DNA of 64,000 nucleotides from Tsukamurella sp. 1534 (GCF_000312385.1 NZ_HE997626.1:1010900-1074899), one strand, 5' to 3'. Counted from the stretch's first letter, positions 25,986 through 35,205 are shown. Notes: generated by a model from the letters alone, not told the origin. Made by a program: numbers and translations.

Positions 25986-27461
25986 TCACTCGACGACGCT
26001 GGTGCCGAAGACCCGCAGCTGCCGGTAGCCGATCCGGAACTCCGCGCGGGTGTGCAGCTCCCCCGCCTCCCCGTCGTGCGCCACCCGGAACGGCTCGTCC
26101 GCCTCGATGGTGAGTGACGGCGCCTGCAGCTCGCGGTACACCCTGGAGTTCTCGATGCGCCCGCTCATCCACGACAGCAGCAGGCGCGCCGCGGCGTACC
26201 GGTGGCCGTCCTCGAGGTACCGCACGTCCAACAGGCCGTCGTCGAGGCGGTGCCGGCGGCCGGGCACGAATCCCGGTGCGCCGTACAGGGAGTTGCCGAG
26301 GAAGAAGAACGACACCGTGACGGGACGGCCCTCGATCCGCACCGTGACCGGCGCCGAGCGGCGCAGCACGCGGCGCACCGCCCGCGCCGTGGCCACGGGG
26401 CGGGCGAGCCGGCGGCGCTGATAGCGGCTACGCAGCCGCACGAACTCGGGGTAGGCGCCGATGCTGGCGGTGTTGAGGAGCAGCGTGCCCCCGTTCAGCC
26501 GCACCACGTCGACCCGCGCGACCCGGCCGCGCCGCACCGATTCGACCACGTCGGCGACGGTCTCCGCGCCGACGTCCTTCGCGAAGTGGTTGAAGGTGCC
26601 CGCCGGGAACACCGCGAGCGGAAGCCCCGCGGCGAGGGCCTCCGCGGCGACGGTGGCGACGGTGCCGTCGCCGCCCGCGACACCCAGGGCCCGCGCTCGC
26701 GCGGCCGCGTCCCGCGCGACCGCCGCGATATCGGAATCCTGCTCCAGTTCCAGGATCTCGGCCGCGGGCAGGCTCTCGCGGAGCTCCTCGGCGACCCGCG
26801 CTCCCGTGCCGTCGCCCGATGCGGGGTTGAGCACGACCAGCACGCCGTCGCCGTCCGGGTTCGGCGCGATCCGCTCGGAGGCGGGGGCGTCGACGCCCGC
26901 GAGCGCCTCGTGCACGGGCGGCACGAGGCGGGCGCCGGCCGCGGCGATGGACGCCCCGATCGCGAACCCGGCGAGCACATCGGCCGGGTAGTGCGCGCCG
27001 GTCGCGATCCGCGAGAGGCCCACGGCGGCAGCGAGTCCGGCGAGCGCGACGCCCGCGGGACGGTTCTCCAGCGCCACCCCGGCCGCGAAGGCGGCGGCGC
27101 TCGCGGCGTGCCCGGACGGGAAGGAGTTGGAGGTGGGCTGTCGCCGCACCCGGGCGGCCGGCACGCCGTGGAACCGCGGGCGTTCTCGGGGATGGATCCG
27201 CTTGAAGCCCTGGTTCACCACCAGGCTGGTGACGGCGAGCGTCGCGAGCCCGCGCACCGCCGCGCGGCGGACGGGCCGGCCGCCCGTGCTCATCGCCGCG
27301 GCGATCCCCATCCACAGCAGCGAATGGTCGGCCGCCGCGGACAGCGGGCGCATCGTGACGTCCAGGAGCCTGCTCGGCGAGGCGGCCACGGCGTCGAACA
27401 GGCGCCCGTCCGCATCGCTGAACCCGGCCCGCAGCCGGCGCAACGGATTCGGGGCCCTCAT
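25986..27461 (-). CDS. Fused PAP2 phosphatase and diacylglycerol/lipid kinase
   Basis: A 491-residue bifunctional protein. Residues 40-180 form a membrane PAP2 phosphatase with all three motifs: K87-x6-R94-P95, PSGH at 115-118 and SRxxxxxHxxxD at 150-161. Residues 205-491 are a diacylglycerol-kinase catalytic domain with LNPASGDGTG, the nucleotide loop AGGDGTVATV near 262 and FPAGTFNHFAKD near 285. Opposite activities (dephosphorylation and phosphorylation of lipids) in one chain suggest lipid phosphate turnover, for example undecaprenyl or diacylglycerol phosphate, but the substrate is unproven. GGAGAGGAG lies just before the ATG at 27461; longer starts were rejected. It is monocistronic. 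Confidence 0.9.
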   Translation of the reverse strand: MRAPNPLRRLRAGFSDADGRLFDAVAASPSRLLDVTMRPLSAAADHSLLWMGIAAAMSTGGRPVRRAAVRGLATLAVTSLVVNQGFKRIHPRERPRFHGVPAARVRRQPTSNSFPSGHAASAAAFAAGVALENRPAGVALAGLAAAVGLSRIATGAHYPADVLAGFAIGASIAAAGARLVPPVHEALAGVDAPASERIAPNPDGDGVLVVLNPASGDGTGARVAEELRESLPAAEILELEQDSDIAAVARDAAARARALGVAGGDGTVATVAAEALAAGLPLAVFPAGTFNHFAKDVGAETVADVVESVRRGRVARVDVVRLNGGTLLLNTASIGAYPEFVRLRSRYQRRRLARPVATARAVRRVLRRSAPVTVRIEGRPVTVSFFFLGNSLYGAPGFVPGRRHRLDDGLLDVRYLEDGHRYAAARLLLSWMSGRIENSRVYRELQAPSLTIEADEPFRVAHDGEAGELHTRAEFRIGYRQLRVFGTSVVE

Positions 27462-27514
27462 GGTGGTGCTCCTCTCCGGCGGGCGGTACCCGCGAAGACT
27501 ACCGCGCGCCCGCG

Positions 27515-28384
27515 TCAGCGCAGGTGGATCGCGGCGGAGGCGTGGATCGCGTCCGCGAGCCGGCCCAGCGCCAGGGTGTGCAGCCGCCAGGACTGCCAGT
27601 AGAGCTTCACGTCCACGACATCCGCGCCCACGCGCACCAGTTCGCCGCGCTCCACCGCGCCGCCCAGCTGCGCCTCCGGGAGACTGCCCCAGCCCAGCCC
27701 GGCGCGGACCGCGTGCGCGAACCCCTCCGAGGACGGGATCCGGTGCGTGGGCGGCGCCTCGCGCACGCCGTGCTTGCGCAACACTCGGTTCTGCAGATCG
27801 TCCTTGCGCAGATCGAACTGCACCACCGGCATCTCGCGCCATCGCCAGCGGCCGCCCGCCCGCCAGCGGGCCGCGAAGCCGGGTGTGCACACCGGGAGGT
27901 AGCGCATGAGGCCCAGGTACTCCACGGAGCAGCCCTGTACGGGTTCGGGATCGGTGGTGATCGCGCCGAGGACCGATCCCGCGCGCAGCAGGCCGGCGGT
28001 GTGATGCTCGTCGTCCACCACGAGCCGCAGCCGGGTGTCCCGCCACCCGGCCACGGCGTCGATCACGTCCCGGAACCAGGTGGCCAGGGAGTCCGCGTTG
28101 ACGCCCACGTCGAGCGACGGGGCCGCGCCGCCGCCGGCCAGGCGGCCCAGGGCGTCGGCCTCCAGCGCCGCCATGCCGCGCGCGAGGCCCAGCAGCACCT
28201 CGCCCTGTTCGGTGGGCCGGCACGGCCCCTCGCGGGTGACCACGACGTGCCCCACCTCCTGCTCCAGCGCGCGGATCCGCTGGCTGACCGCGGACTGCGT
28301 GATCCCCAGCCGCGACGCGGCCGCGCCGAACCCCTCCTCCTCGACCACGGCCGCGAGTGCCTCCAGGCGATCACCGCTGAGCAT
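27515..28384 (-). CDS. lysG: LysG/ArgP-type LysR regulator of amino-acid export
   Basis: A 289-residue LysR regulator of the ArgP/LysG group. The helix-turn-helix is at residues 5-60 (GFGAAASRLGITQSAVSQRI). The effector domain contains the group-typical CTPGFAARW and FDLRKDDLQ. It lies head-to-head with lysE; in Corynebacterium LysG activates lysE in response to lysine, arginine or histidine. TAGAAT (28391-28396, minus strand) is six bases before the ATG, so the transcript appears leaderless. Confidence 0.92.
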   Translation of the reverse strand: MLSGDRLEALAAVVEEEGFGAAASRLGITQSAVSQRIRALEQEVGHVVVTREGPCRPTEQGEVLLGLARGMAALEADALGRLAGGGAAPSLDVGVNADSLATWFRDVIDAVAGWRDTRLRLVVDDEHHTAGLLRAGSVLGAITTDPEPVQGCSVEYLGLMRYLPVCTPGFAARWRAGGRWRWREMPVVQFDLRKDDLQNRVLRKHGVREAPPTHRIPSSEGFAHAVRAGLGWGSLPEAQLGGAVERGELVRVGADVVDVKLYWQSWRLHTLALGRLADAIHASAAIHLR

Positions 28385-28390
28385 GAAATA

Positions 28391-28448
28391 ATTCTAATGG
28401 GTGATGAGTTTCCGGCATTGGAGCTAATGCCCTGCCCGGGGCTACTTT
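28391..28448. promoter_or_regulatory. Divergent lysG/lysE promoter region
   Basis: On the minus strand TAGAAT (28396-28391) ends six bases before the lysG ATG. On the plus strand TACTTT (28443-28448) ends six bases before the lysE ATG. The region between them (about 46 bases) is comparatively AT-rich and is the likely LysG operator. Both transcripts appear leaderless. Confidence 0.6.
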
Positions 28449-28454
28449 CACTCC

Positions 28455-29066
28455 ATGACCTCCGCCCTGCTCGCCGGCCTCGCGCTCGGCCTGTCGCTCA
28501 TCGCCGCCATCGGCGCGCAGAACGCCTACCTGCTGCAGGTGGGCGTGCGCGGGCGCGGCATCGTCGCGGCGCTCGCGGTGTGCATCGCGTCCGACGCGGT
28601 GCTCATCTGCGCGGGGGTCGCCGGGCTGGGCGCCGCGGTCGCGGGCCGGCCCGTGCTGCTCGAGGTCGTGAAGTGGGCCGGGGTGGCGGTGCTGCTCGCG
28701 TACGGCGCGCGCTCGCTGTGGTCCGTGCGCGACGGTGCCGGGCTCACCCCCGGCGGGAACGGCGCCGGCTCGGTGCTCGCGACGGTGACCACCGCGCTGG
28801 CGCTGACCTGGCTGAACCCGCACGTCTACCTGGACACCGTGCTGCTCCTCGGCTCCGCGTCCACCCGGTACGGCGCCGACCGCTGGTGGTTCGCCGCGGG
28901 CGCGGTCGCGGCCAGCGTCGCGTGGTTCTGCCTGCTGGGCCTCGGGGCCCGCAGGCTCGCGGGAACCCTGGGCCGGCCCGCGGTGTGGCGGGCGCTCAAC
29001 GCCGGGATCGGCGTCCTCCTGCTGGTCCTGGGCCTGCGGCTGGCCACGATGCCGCTCGGTGGCTGA
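28455..29066 (+). CDS. lysE: LysE-family basic amino-acid exporter
   Basis: A 203-residue membrane protein with five or six hydrophobic segments. GLSLIAAIGAQNAYLLQVGVRG near residue 12 and ALTWLNPHVYLDTVLLLGS near 118 are the LysE signatures. It exports lysine and arginine in Corynebacterium homologues, preventing build-up when the cell takes up peptides. The start lies six bases after a -10 box with no Shine-Dalgarno. Regulation by the adjacent LysG is expected. Confidence 0.93.
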   Translation: MTSALLAGLALGLSLIAAIGAQNAYLLQVGVRGRGIVAALAVCIASDAVLICAGVAGLGAAVAGRPVLLEVVKWAGVAVLLAYGARSLWSVRDGAGLTPGGNGAGSVLATVTTALALTWLNPHVYLDTVLLLGSASTRYGADRWWFAAGAVAASVAWFCLLGLGARRLAGTLGRPAVWRALNAGIGVLLLVLGLRLATMPLGG

Positions 29067-29114
29067 GCGATACACGCTGGCGGAGCCCGGCGGCGGGGCG
29101 CGTACGTTGGAAAC

Positions 29115-29765
29115 ATGGCTCGCATCGTGATCATCGGTGGCCACGGCAAGGTGGCCCTTCCCCTGGCAGAGATCCTCAGCAAGCGGGGCGACGCGGTGTC
29201 CTCATGGATCCGCAACCCCGAGCACGCGTCGGACGTGGCCGCGACGGGCGCCACCCCGCGCGTGCTGGACGTCGAGACCGCCTCCAAGGAGGAGATCGCC
29301 GAGGCCCTGCAGGGCGCCGACGCCGTCGTCTTCTCCGCGGGCGCGGGCGGCGGGAACCCGGACCGCACCTACGCGGTGGACCGGGACGCGGCGATCCGCT
29401 CCATCCAGGCCGCCGAACAGTCGGGCGCCCGCCGCTACGTGATGGTGTCGTACCTCGGCGCGGCCCCCGATCACGGTGTCCCCGAATCGGAGCCGTTCTT
29501 CCACTACGCCGAGGCGAAGGCCGCGGCCGACATCGCGCTGCGGGCCTCGGACCTCGACTGGACCGTGCTCATGCCCGGGCGGCTCACGTCCGACGAGCCC
29601 AGCGGCAGGGTGGATCCCGACGCCGTGCGGGCCGCGGACAACCCCGGTACGTCGCGGGCGAACGTCGCGCTGGTGGCGGCGGCCGTGCTGGACCGGCCCG
29701 ACACCGTCGGGAAGGACCTGCCGTTCACGGACGGCGCCGTGACCATCGACGACGCCTGGCGCTAG
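29115..29765 (+). CDS. NAD(P)-binding SDR-like (NmrA/HSCARG-type) oxidoreductase
   Basis: A 216-residue Rossmann protein. The nucleotide-binding loop is IIGGHGKVALPLAEIL (GxxGxxG-like) at the N-terminus, and YAEAKAAAD near residue 134 is the YxxxK pair. The length and the LDWTVLMPGRLTSDEPSGRV segment match small atypical SDRs of the YwnB/NmrA type, some of which sense redox state while others are epimerases or reductases. TACGTT lies six bases before the ATG, implying a leaderless transcript. A strong hairpin follows the stop. Confidence 0.87.
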   Translation: MARIVIIGGHGKVALPLAEILSKRGDAVSSWIRNPEHASDVAATGATPRVLDVETASKEEIAEALQGADAVVFSAGAGGGNPDRTYAVDRDAAIRSIQAAEQSGARRYVMVSYLGAAPDHGVPESEPFFHYAEAKAAADIALRASDLDWTVLMPGRLTSDEPSGRVDPDAVRAADNPGTSRANVALVAAAVLDRPDTVGKDLPFTDGAVTIDDAWR

Positions 29766-29777
29766 CCCGGAGACGAC

Positions 29778-29815
29778 TCGGGCCCGGCACCGTCGTACGA
29801 CGATGCCGGGCCCGA
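29778..29815. terminator. Bidirectional terminator hairpin between the SDR gene and pntB
   Basis: Arms of 12 perfectly paired bases (29778-29789 and 29804-29815) enclose CGTCGTACGACG, itself a palindrome, with one mismatch between. The whole 38-base element is almost fully self-complementary and sits between two convergent genes. There is no T-run on either side. Confidence 0.7.
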
Positions 29816-29825
29816 ATGCTGTGCG

Positions 29826-31277
29826 TCAGTGGATCGCGGCCAGGATGTCCTGCACGCGGTCCTTGGCGTCGCCGAAGAGCATCGCCGAGTTGTCGCGGAA
29901 GAACAGCGGGTTCTGCACGCCCGCGTAGCCGGCGGCCATCGACCGCTTGAACACGACCACGTTCTCGGCCTCCCACACCGTGAGCACCGGCATGCCCGCG
30001 ATGGGGCTGCCGGGGTCCTCGGACGCGGCCGGGTTGACGGTGTCGTTGGCGCCGATCACCAGGACCACGTCGGTGTCCGCGAGGTCCTCGTTGATCTCGT
30101 CCATCTCGAGCACGATGTCGTACGGCACCTTCGCCTCGGCGAGGAGCACGTTCATGTGCCCGGGCAGGCGGCCGGCCACCGGGTGGATGCCGAAGCGGAC
30201 CTCGACGCCCTTCTTGCGCAGCTCGCTGGTCAGCTCGGCCACGCCGTACTGGGCCTGCGCCACGGCCATGCCGTAGCCCGGGGTGATGACCACGGTCTTG
30301 GCGTTGGTGAGCATGTCGGCGACGGTCTCGGCGTTGACCTCGCGGTGCTCGCCGTAGTCCGTGTCGTCCGCCGGGCCGGCCTCGATGCCGAAGCCGCCGG
30401 CGATGACCGAGATGAACGAGCGGTTCATCGCCTTGCACATGATGTAGCTCAGGTACGCACCCGAGGAGCCGACGAGCGCGCCGGTCACGATCAGCAGGTC
30501 GTTGCCCAGCAGGAAGCCCGATGCGGCCGCGGCCCAACCGGAGTAGCTGTTGAGCATCGAGATGACGACGGGCATGTCGCCGCCGCCGATCGAGGCGACG
30601 AGGTGCCAGCCCAGGAACAGCGCCAGCGCGGTGATCACGCCCAACAGGACGTAACCGGTGGTGTCGGTCTTGGCGTCGCGGGCGACGTACACGGCGGTCA
30701 GCACCGCGAACAGGACCAGCGAGCCGACGTTGATGAGGTTCTTGCCCGGCAGCATGAGCGGCGCGGACTTCATCTTGGCCGAGAGCTTGAGGTTCGCGAC
30801 GATCGAGCCGGTCAGGGTGACCGCACCGATGAAGATGCCGATCGCGACCTCGGCCGCGTGGATACCGATCATCGCGCCGTGATCCTCAGCCGCGACATCG
30901 TCGAAGTGCGGGCCGCCGATGGCGCCGTTCCAGCCGATGAGCACCGCCGCGAGACCCACGAAGGAGTGCAGCAGGGCGATGAGCTCGGGCATGCCCGTCA
31001 TCTCGACGATGCGGGCCCGCCACAGGCCGATCAGAGCGCCGATGAGGATGGCGCCCGCCATCAGGACGACCGGCAGCCAGGGCATCTCGAGGTCGTCGAG
31101 GTCGAAGATGTGCTCCACGGTCAGGGCGATCGTGGCGAGGAGCGCGATGCCCATTCCGACCATGCCGTAGGTCAGGCCGCTCTTCGAGGACTCGTGCTTG
31201 GACAGCCCGGCCAGCGAGAGGATGAACAGCAGCGAGGCGACGATGTACGCCGCGGTGGCGATTGCAGTGATTCCCAT
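29826..31277 (-). CDS. pntB: NAD(P) transhydrogenase subunit beta
   Basis: A 483-residue PntB. Residues 1-270 hold about nine membrane helices forming much of the proton channel; residues 300-483 are the NADP-binding domain III ([21 protein letters not shown], then [12 protein letters not shown]). Together with PntA it couples proton entry to hydride transfer from NADH to NADP+. Starts longer than 31277 were rejected because the family begins with a short N-terminus before the first helix. It follows pntA with seven bases between and is clearly in the same operon. Confidence 0.96.
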   Translation of the reverse strand: MGITAIATAAYIVASLLFILSLAGLSKHESSKSGLTYGMVGMGIALLATIALTVEHIFDLDDLEMPWLPVVLMAGAILIGALIGLWRARIVEMTGMPELIALLHSFVGLAAVLIGWNGAIGGPHFDDVAAEDHGAMIGIHAAEVAIGIFIGAVTLTGSIVANLKLSAKMKSAPLMLPGKNLINVGSLVLFAVLTAVYVARDAKTDTTGYVLLGVITALALFLGWHLVASIGGGDMPVVISMLNSYSGWAAAASGFLLGNDLLIVTGALVGSSGAYLSYIMCKAMNRSFISVIAGGFGIEAGPADDTDYGEHREVNAETVADMLTNAKTVVITPGYGMAVAQAQYGVAELTSELRKKGVEVRFGIHPVAGRLPGHMNVLLAEAKVPYDIVLEMDEINEDLADTDVVLVIGANDTVNPAASEDPGSPIAGMPVLTVWEAENVVVFKRSMAAGYAGVQNPLFFRDNSAMLFGDAKDRVQDILAAIH

Positions 31278-31284
31278 GAGTGCG

Positions 31285-32811
31285 TCACGCTCCCTTGCTG
31301 AACATGGCGAGCATCCGGCGCGTGACCGCGAAACCACCGAAGACGTTGATCGACGCGAACAGGATCGCGATCGTCGACAGCACGAGCACCGTCACGTTCG
31401 GCGTCGCGAGCTGCACCAGCGCGCCCACGACCACGACGCCGGAGATGGCGTTGGTGACCGACATCAGCGGCGTGTGCAGCGCGTGCGCCACGTTGCCGAT
31501 GACGTAGTAGCCGATCACGATCGCCAGCATGAGCACCGTGAAGTGCTGCGGCAGCGGGTTCGGCGAGAAGCCGATCAGCAGGCCGAACAGCACGACGCCG
31601 ACCAGGGTCAGGGAGACCTTCTTGGACGCCGACATCGGCTCCTTGACGGGCTTCTCCTCGACCTCCGCGGCGGGGGCGGGCTTCGGCGCCGCCGAGACCT
31701 GCACGGGCGGCGGCGGCCAGGTGATCTCGCCGTCGCGGACGACGGTGATCGACCGCTGCACCGGATCCTCGAAGTCGAGGACCAGCTGCCCGTCCTTCTC
31801 CGGGGTGAGCAGCTTGAGCAGGTTCACCACGTTGGTGCCGTACAGCTGCGAGGCCTGCGTGGGCAGGCGGCCCGCCAGGTCCGTGTAGCCGATGATGGTG
31901 ACGCCGTTGTCCGTCACCACGGACTCGTCCTTCACGGTGCCCGCGACGTTGCCGCCGTTCTGGGCGGCCATGTCCACGATCACGCTGCCCGGCTTCATCG
32001 ACGCGACCATCTCCTCGGTGATGATCCGCGGGGCGGGCCGCCCCGGGATCAGCGCCGTGGTGATGATGATGTCGACGTCCTTGCACTGCTCGGCGTACAG
32101 CTGCGCCTCGCGGGCCTTGTAGTCGTCGCCCATCTCCTTGGCGTAGCCCGTGGCCGAGACCTCGGCGTCCTTGTCCTCGATGGACAGGTACTCGCCGCCC
32201 AGCGACGCGACCTGATCGGCCACCTCGGGCCGGGGGTCGGTGGCACGCACGATGGCGCCCAGGCTGCCGGCCGCGCCGATCGCGGCCAGGCCGGCGACGC
32301 CGGCGCCCACGACCAGGACCTTCGCCGGCGGGACCTTGCCCGCGGCGGTCACCTGGCCGGTGAAGAACCGGCCGAACTCGTGGGCCGCCTCGACGACGGC
32401 GCGGTAGCCCGCGATGTTCGCCATGGACGAGAGCACGTCCATCGACTGCGCGCGCGAGATGCGCGGCACGGCGTCCATCGCCATGGCCGTCAGGTTCCGT
32501 TTGCCGAAGTCCTCCAGCAGATCCGGGTTCAGCGCGGGGGCCAGGATCCCGATGAACCGCGATCCCGGGCGCATCCCGTCCAGCTGATCGGTCGACGGGG
32601 CGTTGACGCCCAGCACCACGTCCGCGGCGCGCGCGTCCCCGATGGACGCCCCCGCCTCGACGTACGCGTCGTCGGCGAACGAGGACGCCTCGCCCGCACC
32701 CGATTCGACGACCACCTCGTAGCCCAGCTTGATCAGCTGCGCCACCGTGGCGGGCGTCGCGGCGGCCCGGGTCTCGCCGGGGCGCGCCTCCTTCAAAGCT
32801 CCGATGATCAT
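31285..32811 (-). CDS. pntA: NAD(P) transhydrogenase subunit alpha
   Basis: A 508-residue PntA with the NAD-binding domain I (about 1-370, Rossmann loop [20 protein letters not shown]) followed by four C-terminal membrane helices (about 405-500) in the same chain, the one-piece form; several actinobacteria split this into PntAA and PntAB. A Pro/Ala-rich linker joins the halves. [20 protein letters not shown] at the start matches the family's N-terminus, so 32811 is chosen. The ATG overlaps the stop of a 13-codon leader ORF by the ATGA arrangement. A promoter was not resolved in the 250 bases upstream. Confidence 0.95.
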   Translation of the reverse strand: MIIGALKEARPGETRAAATPATVAQLIKLGYEVVVESGAGEASSFADDAYVEAGASIGDARAADVVLGVNAPSTDQLDGMRPGSRFIGILAPALNPDLLEDFGKRNLTAMAMDAVPRISRAQSMDVLSSMANIAGYRAVVEAAHEFGRFFTGQVTAAGKVPPAKVLVVGAGVAGLAAIGAAGSLGAIVRATDPRPEVADQVASLGGEYLSIEDKDAEVSATGYAKEMGDDYKAREAQLYAEQCKDVDIIITTALIPGRPAPRIITEEMVASMKPGSVIVDMAAQNGGNVAGTVKDESVVTDNGVTIIGYTDLAGRLPTQASQLYGTNVVNLLKLLTPEKDGQLVLDFEDPVQRSITVVRDGEITWPPPPVQVSAAPKPAPAAEVEEKPVKEPMSASKKVSLTLVGVVLFGLLIGFSPNPLPQHFTVLMLAIVIGYYVIGNVAHALHTPLMSVTNAISGVVVVGALVQLATPNVTVLVLSTIAILFASINVFGGFAVTRRMLAMFSKGA

Positions 32812-32849
32812 GAGCAGCACTCCCACTGCCGAGCCACACCGATGTCCAT
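32808..32849 (-). CDS. Putative 13-residue leader peptide coupled to pntA
   Basis: ATG at 32849, preceded by AAGGAA three bases upstream, opens [13 protein letters not shown] and stops at a TGA that overlaps the pntA ATG (ATGA). The Cys-Cys pair next to the stop recalls the polycysteine uORFs that attenuate cysteine-related operons in mycobacteria, but two cysteines are few. It may simply deliver ribosomes to pntA by reinitiation. No hairpin that would pair with alternative translation was worked out. Confidence 0.45.
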   Translation of the reverse strand: MDIGVARQWECCS

Positions 32850-33101
32850 GCGTTCGTTCCTTAGTCGTCCTCCCGCGCCACGGGGCCCGCGGCGCGGAGC
32901 TCCGGCTCAGGCGGGCGCACGCGTCCGCCACCCTCCGCCGCGGTGTGAACGGGGGTCGGGGTCCGCGGGGCGCCTGGGTTCGCCAGGCATCGCGGTGGCT
33001 ACGTGCGCCGCTTGATGCTCAGAACAGTGGGCTGACCATAACACACCCAAACTTACCCCCCAGTAAGGTCATTACCGAACGTCAAACACCCTTTCCCGGA
33101 A

Positions 33102-33554
33102 TCAGATCGGGGACTCCCCGGGTGGATCGATCGCCCCCATGTAGCGATCGATGAGGGTCGCGAAGGTGTGCAGGTCGGACACCGGCCAGTCGGCCGTCCG
33201 GGCCGCGATCCGCCGGCGCCATTCGCTGTCGGCGTCGGCCAGCACCTGCTCCGCCCGGGGCGTCAGCCGCAGCTGCCGCGAGCGCGGATTCGCGGGATCC
33301 ACCTCGCGGACGATGAGCCCGCGGCGCTCGAGGCCGGCCAGCTGCCGGCTCGCGGTCGACTTGTCGATCGACACGGCCTCCGCGAGGTCCACCGCCCGCA
33401 TCCCGGGCGACTCGTTGAGCACGAACAGCAGGGTGAAGTCCACGTAGGACACGTCCGCCTGGAGGAACTTCGCGTCGGTCCGGATCCGCTTGGCGAGGCC
33501 GACGATGCTCCGGATGATGAGATCGATGTCGTCCGCCGGGGCACCGTCGGGCAT
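33102..33554 (-). CDS. MarR-family transcriptional regulator
   Basis: A 150-residue MarR regulator with a winged helix-turn-helix at about 40-105 (AVDLAEAVSIDKSTASRQLAGLERRGLIVRE, wing DPANPRSRQLRLT). The ATG at 33554 overlaps the TGA of the upstream dehydrogenase by one base (TGATG), so the pair is translationally coupled; the regulator may control its own operon. The ligand is unknown. It ends 35 bases before an inverted repeat (CTTAC-N6-GTAAG, 33052-33067) that lies in the pntA upstream region. Confidence 0.9.
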   Translation of the reverse strand: MPDGAPADDIDLIIRSIVGLAKRIRTDAKFLQADVSYVDFTLLFVLNESPGMRAVDLAEAVSIDKSTASRQLAGLERRGLIVREVDPANPRSRQLRLTPRAEQVLADADSEWRRRIAARTADWPVSDLHTFATLIDRYMGAIDPPGESPI

Positions 33555-34468
33555 CAGTAGCCCCGGCCGGAGTCGATCACCGCGAGCGGGGTCAGCCCGT
33601 TGCCGAACCGCCGGACGTTGACCTCGACCCGCTCCAGCAGGGCGGGGCGCAGGTGCTGCGGCGGGTTGGCGACGTGCGGCGTGACGATCGCGGTGGGGAT
33701 GGACCACAGCGGGTGGCCGGCGGGCAGCGGCTCGGGATCGGTCACGTCCAGGCCCGCGCCGCCGATGGTCCCCGCGCGCAGCGCCGCGACCAGCGCGTCC
33801 GTGTCGATCAGCGATCCGCGGGCCACGTTGATCACCCAGGAGTGCGGCTTGAGCCGCGCGAGCACACCCGCGTCGATCAGCGCCCTGGTCTCGGGCGTCG
33901 ACGGGGCCGCGACGATCACGTGGTCCACCTGCGGCCACACCTCGTCGATCCGGCTCGCGGGGATCACGACGGCGTCCGGGACGTCGTCGCCGGACCGGTT
34001 CACCGCGATCACCATGGCGCCGAGCGCCCGGAGCTGCGGGATCAGCGCCCGGCCGATGCCGCCGGCGCCGATGATCGCCACCGTCGAACCGCCCAGCCGG
34101 CCGGTGCGGCCGGCTGCGGGGAGGTAGTCCCAGGAGTGCTCGCGGTGCCAGAGCCCGCGGACGCCCGCCAGCAGCATCGCGAGCGCCTGCTCCGCAACCG
34201 TGGGGGCGTAGGCGCCGGCGGCGGAGGTGAACACCACCTTCGGATACTCCTCCAGCAGGCCCGATCCGACGAAGTTCTCCACGCCCGCGAAGGGGAGCTG
34301 GACCCAGGTCACGGCGTCGGGGATGCCCTCCGGGACGGCGCGCGAATCGGTCCACACGAGGCCCGAGGCCTCCGCCAGCGGCCCGGGTACGCCGCCGCCG
34401 CGGGTGATCGCTGCGTCGAACTCGGGATCGGGCTTCGGGCCTACGGCGATGACGGGTCCCTGGGGCAT
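33554..34468 (-). CDS. D-isomer-specific 2-hydroxyacid dehydrogenase
   Basis: A 304-residue enzyme of the 2-hydroxyacid dehydrogenase family. The NAD-binding motif VAIIGAGGIGRALIPQL near residue 125 fits GxGxxG. The catalytic Arg is in NVARGSLIDTDALV (about 215), the Glu in the DPEPLPAGHPLWS segment (about 245) and the His in TPHVAN (about 265). It reduces or oxidises 2-oxo/2-hydroxy acids such as glyoxylate or hydroxypyruvate; the specific one is unknown. TAGGCT (34475-34480, minus strand) is six bases before the ATG, so the transcript appears leaderless. A MarR regulator overlaps its 3' end. Confidence 0.9.
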   Translation of the reverse strand: MPQGPVIAVGPKPDPEFDAAITRGGGVPGPLAEASGLVWTDSRAVPEGIPDAVTWVQLPFAGVENFVGSGLLEEYPKVVFTSAAGAYAPTVAEQALAMLLAGVRGLWHREHSWDYLPAAGRTGRLGGSTVAIIGAGGIGRALIPQLRALGAMVIAVNRSGDDVPDAVVIPASRIDEVWPQVDHVIVAAPSTPETRALIDAGVLARLKPHSWVINVARGSLIDTDALVAALRAGTIGGAGLDVTDPEPLPAGHPLWSIPTAIVTPHVANPPQHLRPALLERVEVNVRRFGNGLTPLAVIDSGRGY

Positions 34469-34521
34469 GTACGAAGCCTAGTCAGCGACGGTGCCCGAAG
34501 CGCCCGATCCCGTGTTAAAAC

Positions 34522-34565
34522 TGAGACTTGTGTGAACCAGTGAGTCTCAAGTTATTATTGAGACT
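34522..34565 (+). promoter_or_regulatory. Operator-like triple TGAGACT repeat over the -10 of the membrane-protein gene
   Basis: TGAGACT occurs at 34522-34528 and again at 34559-34565; its inverted form AGTCTCA lies at 34543-34549. The last two extend to AGTCTCAA-N7-TTGAGACT (34543-34565), a perfect 8-base inverted repeat whose 7-base spacer contains most of the -10 TATTAT (34553-34558) and whose right arm ends directly against the ATG at 34566. Confidence 0.6.
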
Positions 34566-35183
34566 ATGGCAACGCCCCTGATCCAGCCCGCGCAGCACCG
34601 CCTGGCCGCGCTGCGTCGGCGCTTCGAGGAGACGACGGTCGGCCGGCGGATCGACGATGCGCGGCCCACCACCGCCTGGAAGGTGGGCACGTCGGTCGTC
34701 TACTCGGGCGTGATCGCGGTCCTCATCGTGGGAGCGGCCGTACTGGTGCTCGGCGTGCGCCCGTCGAGCCCGGAGGTCGCGACGGTCAGCGCCGTCGAGG
34801 TGGGCGACTGCGTCACGGTCGCCGGCGACCGCGCCTCGCGCACCGGATGCGACGGCGACGGGCTCACCTTCGCCGTGGCCGAGAAGGTGGCCGCCAAGAC
34901 CGCGTGCAGCCTCCGCAGTTACGCCCGCGTCGAATCCGAGGGCGCGACGCTGTGCGTGGTCCCGAACCTGACGCTCGGCGAGTGCTACAAGGTGCGCCCC
35001 GATAAGGCGGCGACCACGGACATCCGCTCCGTCGCGTGCCCGACGGCGCTGCGCGGCAGCGAGTCCAACGTGATCCGGGTCACACAGCGCGCCAGCGGCG
35101 CCCCGCTCAACTGCCGCGGCGACGCAGCCCTGAACTACGCCGCGCCCGAGCGCGTCAGCTACTGCATCGCGCCGGTGTCCTGA
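34566..35183 (+). CDS. Single-pass membrane protein with cysteine-rich extracytoplasmic domain (LppU/septum-formation-like)
   Basis: A 205-residue protein. A basic cytoplasmic N-terminus of about 38 residues precedes one membrane helix (VGTSVVYSGVIAVLIVGAAVLVLGV). The outside part has about eight cysteines in spaced pairs (VGDCVTV...TGC, then ACS...LCVV, LGECYKV...VACP and so on). Repeated GDC/GEC segments resemble LppU and the Septum_form family of actinobacteria, whose biochemical role is not known. The start follows TATTAT by seven bases (leaderless) and abuts an inverted repeat. A strong hairpin follows the stop. Confidence 0.7.
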   Translation: MATPLIQPAQHRLAALRRRFEETTVGRRIDDARPTTAWKVGTSVVYSGVIAVLIVGAAVLVLGVRPSSPEVATVSAVEVGDCVTVAGDRASRTGCDGDGLTFAVAEKVAAKTACSLRSYARVESEGATLCVVPNLTLGECYKVRPDKAATTDIRSVACPTALRGSESNVIRVTQRASGAPLNCRGDAALNYAAPERVSYCIAPVS

Positions 35184-35205
35184 GAGGGGCACCGCGCACG
35201 GCGAG

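Noticed and set aside
29101-29765. tRNA or small-RNA gene near the 29778 palindrome
   Set aside because: The palindrome has no cloverleaf or anticodon features and lies between convergent gene ends, as a terminator would.
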